Positions 1 to 9,300 of a stretch of 18,834 bases of DNA are shown piece by piece. Position 1 is the first letter of the stretch. Every line of letters starts with the position of its first letter. The notes under the pieces were generated by a model. That model was not told the DNA's origin. It saw nothing but the letters and a program-made list of their open reading frames with translations, and did not search any database. Made by a program: the position numbers and the translations under genes. Source of the stretch: an uncultured Clostridia bacterium (GTDB taxonomy: Bacteria > Bacillota > Clostridia > RUG12999); assembly GCA_938005345.1 (NCBI GenBank), contig CALLNG010000294.1:1-18834 (forward strand), read 5' to 3'.

Positions 1-1995
1 ACGGAAAGTTATTTGGTTTTGCCGGTGCAGGATTTGGAAAACGATGAAATTGTGATTGATGACGTAGTGTATCAAACCGGTGGAATGAGTGTCGGAGCAC
101 TGTTGGGGCAAAAGGTAGAATATTACATACAGGAAGATGAAGATACGGGCCGGGAGACGCTGGTATCCATCCGTGCCGCAAAAGATAACCATATTTTGCA
201 GGTGGATGGCAAAGACGTTTCCAGCCTCAGCGAAACACAATTAAATTATATGGTAGACGGACGGGGAAGCGAGACGGAAAACATCGCACCCGGCGCAGCG
301 CTGCTGCGCAACGGGCGGCCGCTCACACAGCCGCGACCAGAAGATTTGCTGGTGGATAACGGCAGCATAAAACTAATTGACAATAACGGTGATTTGGTCT
401 ACGACGTGGTGATGATAGAAAACTATGAAACCGCGCGTGTGGACCGCGTGAGTGAATTTAGCGTATATTTAAAGGAAGGCATTGGCACAGAGGACAAACG
501 GGTGCTGCTTTTTGACGAAAACGACAAAGATCTCACCTTTTCTTTGCAAATGGCGGATGGAACGGCAGTAACGCCGGAGGAACTGCAAGCGGACGACGTG
601 CTGAGCGTTGCCGCTAGCCTGGATGGGCAACTGGTTCGCGTCATTGCCAGCCGCAATACCGTGGAGGGGACGCTGACAGAAATCGGCGACGAAACCATCT
701 CCATTGACGGAACCGCCTATAACACGCTGGAACAAGAGATGGAAGCGGAACCGGGCGACATGGTGCGCGCGTATTTGGATTTCCGCGGCAATGTAGTTTT
801 GACGGAAGTACAGAAAAATATGCGCCGCCAGTTTGGCTATGTGCTGGACTGCGGCGGGACCGGTATGTCGCTCGGCCAGATTAAAATTTTGGAACCCGGC
901 GACTTCCGGGAGGAAATGGTGTCCAACAAGGATGAGAACAATCCGGTGGAGACCGCCGTGCTGCGCGGGCGCAACAAATCGGTCAAGGTGCTGGATTTGG
1001 CAGGGAAAGTGACAGTCAATGGGATGGCGATGGGACTGTCGGAGCTGCGAACCTATTTTGGCGAGGCGCCAAACGGCATTTTGAACAACAACCGTGTGAT
1101 TTCCTATACGCTCAATTCCGAAGGGAAAGTCAACACCATTGAGCGTCCGGAGCGGATCTACGATCCGGAAATTGGCGTAGATAAGACAAAAACCTACAAT
1201 TCCTATGAAAAGACGTTTGGCAACAGCGGAAACACGCCGTTTGGTGCGGATGAACACACCAAAGTGCTCTGTATTCCGGACAATAAAGGCGTGAAGACAG
1301 AGGAGGACTATTTGGCAACCATTGATATCAACAATGATTCCACTTACGTCGTTTCTGGATTTGATATGGACGAAGAAACCCAAATTGCGGACTTGATTGT
1401 CATAACCACCACGCTGGACGCTACTGCAACGGGTATCATTAACGAAAAGAGCGAATTTGCTGTAATAGCGGGTGTGAAAAAACGGGCGGATGAAGCAACG
1501 GGCGACACCATCACCGTTCTTTCCATGTGGTCGGAAGGTATGCTGCAATCCCGCACGCCGGCGGACATTGAAGAAGTAAAAACAGCGGCGGCATCCCTGA
1601 AATTTGGCGATGTGATTTATTATAGCGAGGATCCCGACAAAAACCTAAACAAGGTCCAGGTAATTGGACAGCTTAGCCCCACACTGGACTTGTACAGCGA
1701 AGGAAGTTCTTCCAACGAGAAATTTGTGTTTGGGCAAGTGAACGCCATCACCTTTAACCAAATTGACGACGTGCTCAACCGCCGGGTGGATATCGTCGAT
1801 GTGTGGACGGATGAGGATCAAAGCACAAGCACCGAGGTGCTGCTCAACTGCCGCAATCCCATCCCACTGTATTTGATTGACAATTCGTTGGACGAAATCA
1901 CCCAGATTGAAACGGAAGATATTCGCCAGGGCGACAAAATTTTTGCGCATATCGTCAACTATAAACTGCGCTGCGCAGTCATTGTGCGCGACTAA
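1..1995 (+). CDS. Large beta-rich surface protein, 3' part (5' end outside window)
   Basis: The frame is open from base 1, so the true start lies upstream; the TTG at 13 is only the first possible start codon and has no ribosome site. About 664 residues are visible. I do not recognise a named family. The visible part is acidic, beta-rich and low in cysteine, and has no membrane segment. A loose motif recurs: a short strand ending in I-D-x-x-x-Y-x-T, then a G-D/Q-x-V turn and another strand (bases about 46-175 and 688-800). The extreme C-terminus has a related I-R-x-G-D-K-I-F strand. Similar beta repeats occur behind N-terminal SLH domains in clostridial surface proteins, so an SLH anchor upstream is possible but unseen. 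The gene ends 12 bases before the next signal-peptide gene, which implies co-transcription. The role is probably structural or adhesive; this is inference. Confidence 0.7.
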   Translation, partial: TESYLVLPVQDLENDEIVIDDVVYQTGGMSVGALLGQKVEYYIQEDEDTGRETLVSIRAAKDNHILQVDGKDVSSLSETQLNYMVDGRGSETENIAPGAALLRNGRPLTQPRPEDLLVDNGSIKLIDNNGDLVYDVVMIENYETARVDRVSEFSVYLKEGIGTEDKRVLLFDENDKDLTFSLQMADGTAVTPEELQADDVLSVAASLDGQLVRVIASRNTVEGTLTEIGDETISIDGTAYNTLEQEMEAEPGDMVRAYLDFRGNVVLTEVQKNMRRQFGYVLDCGGTGMSLGQIKILEPGDFREEMVSNKDENNPVETAVLRGRNKSVKVLDLAGKVTVNGMAMGLSELRTYFGEAPNGILNNNRVISYTLNSEGKVNTIERPERIYDPEIGVDKTKTYNSYEKTFGNSGNTPFGADEHTKVLCIPDNKGVKTEEDYLATIDINNDSTYVVSGFDMDEETQIADLIVITTTLDATATGIINEKSEFAVIAGVKKRADEATGDTITVLSMWSEGMLQSRTPADIEEVKTAAASLKFGDVIYYSEDPDKNLNKVQVIGQLSPTLDLYSEGSSSNEKFVFGQVNAITFNQIDDVLNRRVDIVDVWTDEDQSTSTEVLLNCRNPIPLYLIDNSLDEITQIETEDIRQGDKIFAHIVNYKLRCAVIVRD

Positions 1996-2007
1996 GGGAG
2001 GAGAGGT

Positions 2008-3924
2008 ATGATGAAACGAAATAGAGGATTGGCCCTGCTGCTGGCGCTTTGCCTGCTTGCGGGGATGGCAGTTTTGCCTGTTGCCGCACAGGATGAGCCG
2101 GGTACACTTCCCGTCTGCCTGCCGGGAGACGTGATGGACGATGAAATGGGCTATGCGGACATCAACGGCGTGCCGTGGGGGACGGGCTGGAAAACGTCCC
2201 GTGTAACTGCACCAGCAGAATGGACGGGGGAAATCTGGCCGGACAGTACGGAACCAAAGGTAGGCGGTGTAGAAGTCAAGGACGGAAACATTCGAATCAG
2301 CCGGACGGGAGAAATTACGGACTCCAATACGGCTGCTGTAACACGCGTTTTATCATCACAAACGCAGCCAGACGACAATATGACGCTGGAATTTGAATAT
2401 GAGAAAGAAGAAACCGCAAAGTTGTATATGAGCATTTCTGCGGCGACAAATTGGAGAGGGCCGCTTGCGCTGGTACATAATCCCAACGGAAGCTTTTCAA
2501 GCGCCGGACAAGGCGGCGGGACATTGAACAACATCAATGCAACTGGGACTGTAAAAGTAACGATGCATTTGCACATTTTAAGAGAGGATCCAGAGGAAGC
2601 AGATAAGGAGACAGGTGGCTATGCAACCATCTACATTAACGACCAGCTTCTGGTAGAAAATTATCAATATGATCCACGGTATGTTGGATATTATGAACCA
2701 GGAAATATCGGATTTACCTTACAAAAAGGAACAGAAATGAACCAGGGTGTTACCATCCACTACGTCCGCTACACGGAAACAGAGCAGTACGCGGAAATTG
2801 CCATGGCAAAAGACGCGCAGAGCATTGACTGCCAAGGGCTGCCGCAAAGTGGTTCCGCCATCACAGAGAGTTTGACGCTGCCGGAGATTCCGGAAAACCT
2901 GCCATATGGCAGCGCCGCGGTTTGGAATTCATCTGACGATAACATTCTCAATGCGCAAACAGGCGAAGTGGTACGGGGCGAGCGGGATCAAACCGTCACA
3001 CTGTCGCTAAACATGAGCAAGTTGGACGAAAACGGAGAAATTGCCACCGAGACTACGCCAACCGTGTCCTTCCAATACACCGTTACCGGGACGGCGGCGG
3101 AAAGCGACGTGCCGGGCACGCTGCCCGTCAGACTACCGGGAGACGTGATGGACGATGAAATGGGCTATGCAGACATTAATGATGTACCATGGGGATACTG
3201 GAAAAACGGATATCCGGGCGGTATTGCAGATCAGACGGAAGGAAAACCGCTGCCCTATCTACATATGTATGTTACTGGCGCTGTAGCGCAGCCAGCGGAT
3301 TTTTCTGGAGAGGCCTGGTATGACGACGAAAATAGAAGTTCAAAAGACGGCGCTATTGAAGTGGTTAATGGAAATTTGAAGTTAACACGGACCGCCGCGC
3401 AAAACACAGGGCAAACGGTTTCACTGGCAAAATTTTTAGCCTTGGATGCACAGACAGTAGACAAAATGACAATTGAGTTGGAATATGAAAAAGACCCGGG
3501 GGCGAAACTGCAAATCGGCCTACAAGCGTGGAACAACTGGAAAGGCGCGTTTGCGTTTACCCATAACGAAGAAGGGGCGTTTGAAGGAGTCAACGGCAGT
3601 ACGGGAATTACCAGCACCGGGATCACTAAAATGACGCTGCATTTGGACAAAGCGGAAAAAACGGTTGATATCTATATCAATGACCGGCTGCTCAAAAAAG
3701 GCATGGCGTATGACAGCCGCTACCTGGATTTCTGTGATGCGGGAAAAATTGGGTTCAACCTGTTGAATGCTGGGGAGCCAAACAAAGGTGTTACTATTCA
3801 CGCTATCCGCTACATGGAAACGGCGCAGTATGCCAACATTGCACTGGCAAAGGATAAGGCTGCGTTAGATGCGGACGCGCTGAGAGCCTTCCGGCGGATC
3901 AATCTGTGCTGGAAGAAGATTTGA
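2008..3924 (+). CDS. Secreted modular surface protein, N-terminal fragment (frameshifted)
   Basis: The start is ATG 2008 (or ATG 2011), preceded by an AGGAG-type ribosome site at 1996-2003. Residues 1-28 form a classic signal peptide: basic Arg/Lys, a leucine-rich core, and cleavage near Val-Ala-Ala-Gln. The mature part has two copies of one module. Each begins with a Pro-Gly-Asp-Val-Met-Asp-Asp-Glu-Met motif (residues about 40 and 378). That is followed by a jelly-roll-like beta domain with an I-Y-I-N-D-x-L-L strand, then an Ig-like domain with an L-P-Y-G-S motif. The second copy loses its frame at about 3880-3890, and the last 13 or so residues before the stop at 3922 are out-of-frame reading. 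The missing C-terminus (discoidin, CBM_X2-like, SLH) lies in the overlapping next ORF. As it stands this fragment would be secreted without an anchor. It is likely the front half of a roughly 1450-residue adhesin or glycan-binding protein; the exact ligand is unknown. Confidence 0.75.
   Translation: MMKRNRGLALLLALCLLAGMAVLPVAAQDEPGTLPVCLPGDVMDDEMGYADINGVPWGTGWKTSRVTAPAEWTGEIWPDSTEPKVGGVEVKDGNIRISRTGEITDSNTAAVTRVLSSQTQPDDNMTLEFEYEKEETAKLYMSISAATNWRGPLALVHNPNGSFSSAGQGGGTLNNINATGTVKVTMHLHILREDPEEADKETGGYATIYINDQLLVENYQYDPRYVGYYEPGNIGFTLQKGTEMNQGVTIHYVRYTETEQYAEIAMAKDAQSIDCQGLPQSGSAITESLTLPEIPENLPYGSAAVWNSSDDNILNAQTGEVVRGERDQTVTLSLNMSKLDENGEIATETTPTVSFQYTVTGTAAESDVPGTLPVRLPGDVMDDEMGYADINDVPWGYWKNGYPGGIADQTEGKPLPYLHMYVTGAVAQPADFSGEAWYDDENRSSKDGAIEVVNGNLKLTRTAAQNTGQTVSLAKFLALDAQTVDKMTIELEYEKDPGAKLQIGLQAWNNWKGAFAFTHNEEGAFEGVNGSTGITSTGITKMTLHLDKAEKTVDIYINDRLLKKGMAYDSRYLDFCDAGKIGFNLLNAGEPNKGVTIHAIRYMETAQYANIALAKDKAALDADALRAFRRINLCWKKI
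2098..3111 (+). repeat. Duplicated module, copy 1 (about 338 codons)
   Basis: This in-gene unit starts at Pro-Gly-Thr-Leu-Pro-Val and contains a jelly-roll-like beta domain plus an Ig-like domain. The first 50 or so bases are almost identical to those 1014 bases downstream (around 2119 and 3133), while the rest has diverged. This indicates an old tandem duplication with a conserved N-terminal border. Confidence 0.75.
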
Positions 3925-4137
3925 CAATGCCGAACCTGAACGCTTTGCCTTATGGCAGTGCGCCTTATTTGGAAAGCTCGGACAGCGGCATTTTAAATGC
4001 AGAAACTGGGGAAATTATGCAGCGTCCGGTGGATCAAAGCGTCACCTTGAAGCTGAAACTGAAAAAGCAAAATGAAAACGGGGAATATACTGTCCTGGAG
4101 GATGTGCTTGCACAGCGTAGCTATACGGTCGCAAAAA
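3112..4137 (+). repeat. Duplicated module, copy 2 (carries the frameshift)
   Basis: This is the second copy of the module at 2098-3111, with an extra stretch of about 25 residues after the shared opening motif. Its Ig-like half continues in another frame after about 3885. Shared landmarks with copy 1 are the I-Y-I-N-D strand, G-V-T-I-H, M-A/L-A-K-D, L-P-Y-G-S and I-L-N-A-x-T-G-E. Confidence 0.7.
3879..3893 (+). other. Single-base frameshift site splitting an SLH surface protein
   Basis: The two copies of the duplicated module match in frame 1 up to Lys-Asp-x-x-x-Leu/Ile-Asp (ending near 3882). From codon 3888 they match only in the -1 frame (Leu-Pro, then Leu-Pro-Tyr-Gly-Ser). One missing base around CTGAGAGCC restores a continuous protein from 2008 to 6365. 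There is no X-XXY-YYZ slippery heptamer here, and frame 3 has a stop at 3855-3857, so the switch must fall after that point. An assembly error or a recent mutation is more likely than recoding. Confidence 0.75.
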
Positions 4138-6365
4138 CGCAGGCAACTTTGCAGGATGACGTAGACGCGCTGACCGTGGAGGATCTACTCGGCAAAAATG
4201 CTGCCGCAGACCAAATTAAAACAGCGCTGACGCTGCCGTCCTTGGGAGAACTCGCGGCATGCGATATTACGTGGAGCGCAGACCCGGCGGACGGACCGGT
4301 TGACCCTGCGACAGGTGAAGTGACCCGGCCGCAGTACGGCGACGACGTCCCGGTGATATTGACTGCGACCTTCCAGGACGCGTCCGGCGTGACAGCAACA
4401 AAAACATTCACCGTTACCGTTTTAGTTATGCCAACGTTTGGTGAAAATTTGGCGCTTGGCAAACAAGTAACGACAAGTAGTACCTATTCTGCTGCATATG
4501 GAGGGGATCAAGCGGTAGATGGAGACAGAACCACAACCCGCTGGGCGTCCAAAGGGAGCAACCAATGGATTCAAATTGACATGGGTACGCCAACCAAAGT
4601 AAGCGCCCTGCGGTTTTACGAATTTGCGCAACGGATTTCATCTTTTGTGGTGGAATACTCTCAGGATGGATCCAGCTGGGAGACAGCTAGCACTGTAACG
4701 GGGCTGCCAAGCGGAGCGACAACAAACCGGGCAGCTTATACCACAGAGTTCACACCTGTGACGGCACAGTATTTCCGGCTGCGGCAAACGGCAGGCGCAA
4801 ACGATATCACGATATTTGAAGTAGAACTCTATGACACCACGGTCCGGCTTTATGAGTCCGCCGTATCCTCTAACGATGAGACGCTGGGCAGCGTATCGCA
4901 GCAAGGCGGGCCGGGCTATGCGCTGGGTACAGAGGTCGCGCTGACAGCGGAGCCAGCCATTACCGGAAAATTTGTGCAGTGGCAGCTGCCGGAGGGATTG
5001 GAACTGACAGAAGGCACAAAAGACACAGCTGAAATCCGGTATTTGCAGCCGAAAAAGAACTTAAAAATTGTGGCAGAATTTATAGAAAAAACAACGGCAT
5101 CCCTGGATGTACAAAGCGCAGCCTATGATAAATATGAAAGCAATGAAAACCATAAAGACATTGTAGTCCATCTAAATCCGGGTGACTATGTGCTGCAAAA
5201 CGTGCTGTGCGGGACACAGACGCTGGAAGAAGGAACACATTATACCAAGGAAGGCAACACCATTACCCTGCTGAAAAGCTGGATGGATACGCTCAGCGGC
5301 GAACAAACTGTCGTGTTTCAAATGGATGGCGGCGAGCAGCCCGCGCTGAAACTAACGGTGCAGGACAGTGACCCACAGCTATTGCTGCAAGCAGATTTGG
5401 ACGCGGTTGCGACGCCGGATTACCAGCTGCAAAGCGGTATGACCATTCCAGCCGTCGGGCCTGTGAACGGCTCTGCCATCACCGTGACCAGCAGCAATAC
5501 CAGCGTGGTGCAAATCGTGCAGGAGACGCAAGGGGACCAAATAGTCCATAAAATTGTCGTCGTCACGCCGCGCAGCAGCACCAATGTAACGCTAACCATT
5601 ACCGCTTCGCTACAAGAGCAAACCAAATCCAAATCCAGCCGCCATGCGGTCGCGGGCTCTGGTATCAGCGGCGGAAGCGGCGGTTCCAGTGGCAGCGGAG
5701 GTGGAGGCGGCAGCAGTGTGTCGCGTCCTTCCAGCCCTGGCGTGATTGACTACGGAAATGGGACGGCAGACAATACCCCAGCACAGCCTGTCCCGGAAGA
5801 AAACCAGCCGGGCAGTTTCGCAGACGTGAGCCGGGATTCCTGGGCGAGCGAATATGTGGAACTGCTGGTGGAAAAAGGTGTGGTTGCAGGCGACGAATTA
5901 GGCAATTACCAGCCAGACCGCGCTGTGACAAGAGAAGAATTTGTGAAAATGGTTGTGGCAGCATTGGGCCTGCAATCCAGCGGTACGGCGCAGTTGCCGT
6001 TCACCGATGTGGCGGTGAACGATTGGAGTTACCCCTATATTGCAGCCGCCTATGAAGCGGGCATCATCAGTGGCACCAGCGATACAACGTTTGGCGTTGG
6101 CGAGACGATGAGCCGCCAGGATATTGCGGTAGTAACGGCGCGCGCGCTGGACGCGGCGCAGGTGGAAGCACTTCCGGTAACGGAAAGCATCCAGTTTACG
6201 GACGCAGCGGACGCGGCAGATTATGCGGCGCAGAGTATTGATCAAATCGCGCGTTTTGGCATTGTCGGCGGGTACCCGGATGGCTCTTTCCGCCCGCTGG
6301 ACACTATCACCCGCGCGGAAGCTGCCAAAGTGCTGGCACAGATCATCCGGCTGAAGGAGGAATAA
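3906..6365 (+). CDS. SLH-anchored modular glycan-binding protein, C-terminal fragment (frameshifted)
   Basis: The nominal GTG start at 3906 has no ribosome site and no signal peptide, so this is best read as the continuation of the gene starting at 2008. Order of modules (residues from the GTG): rest of an Ig-like domain (1-75); an atrophied bacterial Ig-like domain (about 79-174); an F5/8 type C discoidin domain (about 179-309, starting Asn-Leu-Ala-Leu-Gly-Lys, with A-V-D-G-D and a W-I-Q-I-D-M-G strand); an InlB/bacterial-repeat-like segment (about 310-394); a CBM_X2-like domain (about 397-488, with L-x-E-G-T-H-Y-T); another Ig-like domain (about 494-582); a Gly/Ser linker; and three SLH repeats (about 640-819) with T-R-E-E, S-R-Q-D and T-R-A-E motifs. 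SLH repeats bind pyruvylated secondary wall polymer. The domain set suggests carbohydrate binding at the surface rather than catalysis. An AAGGAGG site for the next gene overlaps its end. Confidence 0.8.
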   Translation: MLEEDLTMPNLNALPYGSAPYLESSDSGILNAETGEIMQRPVDQSVTLKLKLKKQNENGEYTVLEDVLAQRSYTVAKTQATLQDDVDALTVEDLLGKNAAADQIKTALTLPSLGELAACDITWSADPADGPVDPATGEVTRPQYGDDVPVILTATFQDASGVTATKTFTVTVLVMPTFGENLALGKQVTTSSTYSAAYGGDQAVDGDRTTTRWASKGSNQWIQIDMGTPTKVSALRFYEFAQRISSFVVEYSQDGSSWETASTVTGLPSGATTNRAAYTTEFTPVTAQYFRLRQTAGANDITIFEVELYDTTVRLYESAVSSNDETLGSVSQQGGPGYALGTEVALTAEPAITGKFVQWQLPEGLELTEGTKDTAEIRYLQPKKNLKIVAEFIEKTTASLDVQSAAYDKYESNENHKDIVVHLNPGDYVLQNVLCGTQTLEEGTHYTKEGNTITLLKSWMDTLSGEQTVVFQMDGGEQPALKLTVQDSDPQLLLQADLDAVATPDYQLQSGMTIPAVGPVNGSAITVTSSNTSVVQIVQETQGDQIVHKIVVVTPRSSTNVTLTITASLQEQTKSKSSRHAVAGSGISGGSGGSSGSGGGGGSSVSRPSSPGVIDYGNGTADNTPAQPVPEENQPGSFADVSRDSWASEYVELLVEKGVVAGDELGNYQPDRAVTREEFVKMVVAALGLQSSGTAQLPFTDVAVNDWSYPYIAAAYEAGIISGTSDTTFGVGETMSRQDIAVVTARALDAAQVEALPVTESIQFTDAADAADYAAQSIDQIARFGIVGGYPDGSFRPLDTITRAEAAKVLAQIIRLKEE

Positions 6366-6369
6366 CGCA

Positions 6370-9300
6370 ATGAAAAAACTAGTATCCCTGCTTTTGTGCG
6401 CGGTGCTCTTTACGGGCGGCACAGCGGCCTTCGCGCAGGAGCCGGAGGAGATGCCGCCGGTAGAACATGATGCCGCCGCGGCGAAGACGGCGGCGTTGCA
6501 AGCGGTGGAAGCACAGGCGGAGCCCGCCGGCGTTTCTGCGCAAAGCGACGAACCATATGTCACACCACCAGAAACTGGTATCACGGTGGAAACCAATCCC
6601 ACTGGCTATGCCTACAAACCGGACTATACAGACGAAACGCAGCTGGATTTTGTGGATCCGCAGTACATGAGCGACGAAGCGTTTTTCGGCGTTTGGGATG
6701 GCGAAACGTGGTCCACCCAGCCCGCGCTGGACTATGATGGATATATGGGCCTGAGCCAGGTGGAAAGCTACGCCATGACGGGCGATTATACCAGCGCCAA
6801 AAACGCGCTGCTGCAATATTACCAGGAGCGGGAGCTGCAATACTCCCGCCCCGCCATTGGCAACAATGATAAGACGGACATTTTGACTGCGCAGCTGTTG
6901 GAACACAATTATACCTATAACACCAACAGCAATGCACAGCTGGTGGATATTGCAACCGTGGACAGCCATGAATATGGTACGCTGTACGAAGTGGATGTGA
7001 CGTCCTATGTCAAAACTGTGCTGGATTCCTCCACAACGGAAATGCCATTTTACATCACAGCGCGTAACAAGGACGGCGCACAAATCTCCCTGCTGTCCAA
7101 AGAATATGGCGACGGAACCATGGGCGCGCGCATCAGCATTGTCAGCAACGGCGTTACCACGGACTACGGCGTCAAAGAGGACGCCATGATAGCTTGCGGA
7201 TACGGCACCAACGCGTCCTATAACTACAAAGGCGCAACAGAATTGCAGCTGGAGGAAAGCCTTTCCTCCGTCAATACCCGCACGCCGGCGGAAGAGGGGA
7301 CAGGAAAACCATCTGTATTTCCGGTGGACGAAAATACGCGGCGGGTGCATTTGAAATTTGACTTGGCGGGTGCGGGCGCGTCCAGCGCCATCACCAGCGC
7401 TACGCTGAAATTCTATGCTAAAATCAATGACAAGGAAAATCACGTAGACCGCAAGGACATGGTGCTATTTGTCACGAAAAATGTGGACTGGAGTGAGGAC
7501 ACCGTCGCATTTAACACCACCAACCACTACATTTTTTCTTATGAACACGAGCCGTCCCTGCGCTGGCACCGCCCGTGGCTGGGTGCGGCGGGGCACCGCT
7601 ATACCGACGAACTGTACCGGTTCAACACATGGCTCAAAGCGCCTATCGGACAATACAGCTATGCAACGGAGGATAACGAGGAATATGCCTATACCGCGCT
7701 GCGGATTTGGTCGGAATTTATCCGCTGGAACGGCGGCAGCGCGGTAGCGCCCCAAAACCATTGGGCGGAAGGAAGCGGTTCAGAGGTTATTGACTCTTAC
7801 CTGGGGGTTGCCTGCCGCAACCAATTTATGCCGCAGGCGCTGTTGGCGTTGATCCGATCCAAACACATGACGCCCGACCTTTGGACAGCGACATTGAAAT
7901 ATATGACGCTGACCGCAGAGTACTCGTTTGACCGCAAGCCAAATACCAACAACATTGGCGCGCAGGAAATTTCCGGATTGTACAATGTTGGCCTATGCTT
8001 TCAAGAACTGAAACGCGGCCCTGCCTGGCAGGAACGCGCGCTGGAACGCCTGCCTTCTTATACACAGGGCTACATGATGGGGGACGGCACTATCAAAGAG
8101 GTAGCGCTGGGCTACGTGAGTTATGCCCTAAGTGGAATTTGGGCGGTGCAGGACTATGCGGAGCAAATGGACAAACGCGTGGAGTATCCCGATGAAATGA
8201 AGGAAACGCTGCGCACCATGGCACATTACCTGATGTATGCGTCCGGGCCGGGAGGCCGGGAAATCCAACAGGGAGACGCCTATGGGTATTCCAGTACAAG
8301 TGTCCGAAACACGCTGGCAGACATTGCGGATGTGCTGGGCGATGATCCAGAAATTCTCTATGTGGCAACCAATGGCGAGCAGGGCACGCCGCCGTCTGAC
8401 ACGTCCAAAATGTTTGAGGACGGCAAAAAGTATACCATGCGCAGCGACTGGAATGAAAGCGCCGTCTTTTTGCATACCAATGCGGACAACGCCTATGAAA
8501 GCCATGGGCACAAGGATGACTTGTCCATCATTTTGTGGGGTTACAACCAGTATTTGTTAGCAGACCCGCTGTATTCCAGCTACCAGGGCGGTAACGCGTC
8601 CAACTGGCTGACCGGAACGACGGGGCACAACACGGTGGTGGTCAACAACACCAGCCAAACGGCGACAAGTAATATTGCCAACCAGGGGACTACCAACAAA
8701 TGGGAGGCTAACGACATTTATGACTTTGCAGACGTGACTACCAAAAACTATTTGAACCAGGGCGTGTCCCATTCCCGCAAAATTTTGTTTGTGCGGCCGG
8801 GGTATTTTTTGGTGTTCGACCATTTGGAACCCACGGATAGCGGCAGCAAAAACTATAAACAGTACTGGCATTTTCTGCCGGAAGCGGACGTGACCATGGA
8901 TGAAGAAACAGGCGTAGTACGGACCAACTTCCCGGGTGCAAATGTGCAGGTGGCGACAGCGCTGGAAGGCGGTATAACGCCCGCGCTCAAAAACGACGGG
9001 TATTATGGAACCGGGCACTCTGGTATCATCAACAATGTTACGTATGCTTACTATGAACAGGATACGTCAGCGCCCGCGACCTATGAGACCCTGATTTATC
9101 CAGAAGAACTGGGAAAACGGGGAAGAGTGGACACCAGTGTGGAAAAGCTCACTTTGAGCGGTATTCCAGCAGGGGCTGCCAGCGCCATGAATTACACGAT
9201 TAACGACCGGGCGGACGGCTTAAAAACGGAGGGTACAGCGTACTTGGTGCATGACAGCAGCCAGCAGGCCAAGCGGACAGTCGGCGGCTATGTTACTGAC

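Noticed and set aside
469..1548. Long antisense ORF of 359 codons opposite the first gene
   Set aside because: The + strand frame is coherent, beta-rich and followed by a proper ribosome site for the next gene. The antisense product is rich in His, Arg, Phe and Ile in a pattern typical of a mirror frame, with no ribosome site or recognised motif.
3880..3924. Programmed -1 frameshifting in the split SLH gene
   Set aside because: No slippery heptamer of the X-XXY-YYZ form is in frame before the stop, and I see no strong hairpin just downstream. An indel is simpler.
5898..6602. Antisense ORF of 234 codons across the SLH region and lyase start
   Set aside because: It runs across two well-supported + strand genes, including three clear SLH repeats. 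No motif or ribosome site supports it.
6379..7443. Antisense ORF of 354 codons opposite the lyase N-terminus
   Set aside because: It mirrors a signal peptide and DNRLRE-like region that are clearly coding on the + strand. The product has shadow-type composition and no start signals.
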